Source: CAYPCH01 sp964409165
GTDB lineage: Bacteria; Bacillota; Clostridia; Acetivibrionales; Acetivibrionaceae
Reading direction: 5' to 3'
DNA length: 64,000 nucleotides
NCBI GenBank assembly: GCA_964409165.1
Contig: CAYPCH010000001.1
Coordinates: 60,644 to 124,643, forward strand
Position 1 is the stretch's first letter; the number at the start of each line of letters is the position of its first letter. The position numbers and the translations under genes are program-made. Under the pieces are notes generated by a model. The model ran no database searches, was not told the DNA's origin, and was given only the letters and a program-made list of their open reading frames with translations. This document shows positions 63,172 to 64,000 of the stretch, piece after piece.

Positions 63172-63879
63172 TTACATTATTGATGTCCCAATAAATTCTC
63201 CCATGACAACCTTAATGATATTTTCCGGTTTATCCAATCCGAAAACTATAATTGGAATATTATTGTCCTTGCAAAGTGAGGCAGCTGTTGAATCCATAAC
63301 TCCCAAACCCTTGTTAAGTACATCCATATAAGATAACTTTTCATATTTTATAGCATTCGGGTTTGTGTTCGGATCGCTGTCATATACTCCGTCTACTTTC
63401 TTTGCAAGTAAAATAACTTCTGCATCTATTTCAGCTGCCCTGAGCGCAGCTGTGGTATCGGTAGAAAAATAAGGATTACCAGTTCCACATGCAAAAATTA
63501 CTATTCTCTTCTTTTCAAGATGCCTTACGGATTTTCTCCTTATGTACGGCTCAGCAATTTGTCTCATCTCTATGGCAGTCTGAACTCTGGTAGGAATTCC
63601 TCTTGATTCTAGGGCATCCTGAAGTCCTAAAGCATTAATAACCGTTGCGAGCATCCCCATATGGTCTGCAGTTGTACGATCCATACCTACACCGCTTCTT
63701 CCTCTCCAGAAATTTCCACCCCCAACTACAATGGCAATTTCAACTCCCATGTCATATACATCTTTTATTCTGTCGGAAATCTCATTTACAGTCTCAGTAC
63801 TAAGCCCGTACTTTTGCTGTCCCGCGAGAGCCTCCCCGCTTATTTTAAGTATTATCCTTTTATATTTTGTATGTTGCAT
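63172..63879 (-). CDS. pyrH: UMP kinase
   Basis: 235 residues. [61 protein letters not shown] and [13 protein letters not shown] identify the hexameric bacterial UMP kinase. Its start codon lies inside a short frame coming from the palindromic leader repeat, and GGAGGG is eight bases away. Confidence 0.96.
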   Translation of the reverse strand: MQHTKYKRIILKISGEALAGQQKYGLSTETVNEISDRIKDVYDMGVEIAIVVGGGNFWRGRSGVGMDRTTADHMGMLATVINALGLQDALESRGIPTRVQTAIEMRQIAEPYIRRKSVRHLEKKRIVIFACGTGNPYFSTDTTAALRAAEIDAEVILLAKKVDGVYDSDPNTNPNAIKYEKLSYMDVLNKGLGVMDSTAASLCKDNNIPIIVFGLDKPENIIKVVMGEFIGTSIM

Positions 63880-63920
63880 TAAAGATTTCCCTCCGTTCTA
63901 AGACCTTTTTACTTATTACT

Positions 63921-64000
63921 AACAAAATTTCGTACCCATCGAGGGTACTAAATTTTGCCTCTTTCATTTCACTCCAAGAGGCCTAACAAACTTTCGTACC
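63921..64000 (-). repeat. 64-bp palindromic leader repeats upstream of pyrH (one full, one cut by window end)
   Basis: Same consensus as the rimP pair; AACAAAATTT at 63921 and AACAAACTTT at 63985, period 64. From ATG 63967 a 35-codon frame (MKEAKFSTLDGYEILLVISK...) runs over the pyrH ribosome site and ends at 63860, 20 bases inside pyrH in another frame. Confidence 0.8.

Overview
The window comes from a low-GC, spore-forming Firmicute of the class Clostridia. Pointers are SpoIID-, SpoVD-, SpoVE- and Spo0E-type genes, meso-diaminopimelate cell-wall genes, GGAGG-type ribosome sites, and a secreted serpin carrying a type I dockerin, which is the anchor module of cellulosomes. The dockerin, together with the overall gene content, suggests a cellulosome producer of the Acetivibrio/Ruminiclostridium group. 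That placement is an inference; no species is claimed.

Layout. 1-3.1 kb: 5' end of tgt, queA, and a SpoIID-family gene (minus strand). 3.3-7.1 kb: lysine riboswitch followed by asd, dapA, dapB and a stand-alone two-ACT-domain protein (plus strand). 7.2-16.4 kb: cobalamin adenosyltransferase, tRNA-Leu(GAG), a small zinc-ribbon membrane protein, a large FtsX-type permease without its ATPase, two small membrane or secreted proteins, a divergent IMP dehydrogenase and a solute-binding/von Willebrand A protein with a membrane partner. 16.6-25.3 kb: hemolysin-III family protein, dockerin serpin, a secreted protein of six NlpC/P60 repeats of which only one keeps its catalytic residues, pdxS, a cyclase-family hydrolase, and a murA gene cut off after about 120 codons. 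25.5-38.2 kb: the dcw cell-wall cluster read leftwards (mraZ, rsmH, ftsL-like, spoVD, murE, murF, mraY, spoVE/ftsW, murG, broken murA), preceded by rodA. 38.3-46.8 kb: Spo0E-like protein, lgt, a pair of M16 peptidase-family proteins, a 55-residue membrane protein, a truncated DUF21 gene, a calcium P-type ATPase and ribF. 46.8-54.8 kb: truB, nrnA, rbfA, infB, ylxQ, ylxR, nusA and rimP. 55.2-56.9 kb: a decayed toxin/immunity island. 57-63.9 kb: ispG, rseP, dxr, cdsA, uppS, a 68-residue PASTA-like protein, frr and pyrH.

Much of the window is essential housekeeping: lysine/DAP synthesis feeds MurE, the dcw genes build and shape peptidoglycan, cdsA/uppS/dxr/ispG supply lipid and isoprenoid carriers, and the nusA-infB block serves transcription and translation. 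The accessory interest is in the spaces between these genes. Several dispersed repeat families occupy them. One 64-bp palindromic family always lies on the coding strand of the downstream gene in the 5' leader of queA, ftsL, rimP and pyrH. It carries its own ribosome site, ATG and short open frame, and two of these frames run into or overlap the next gene's start codon. Other families include a 92-133 bp element with inverted ends and a likely 7-bp target duplication, and a 101-bp family present as an exact tandem pair. The toxin/immunity island sits where polC often lies in related genomes and has its own near-consensus promoter.
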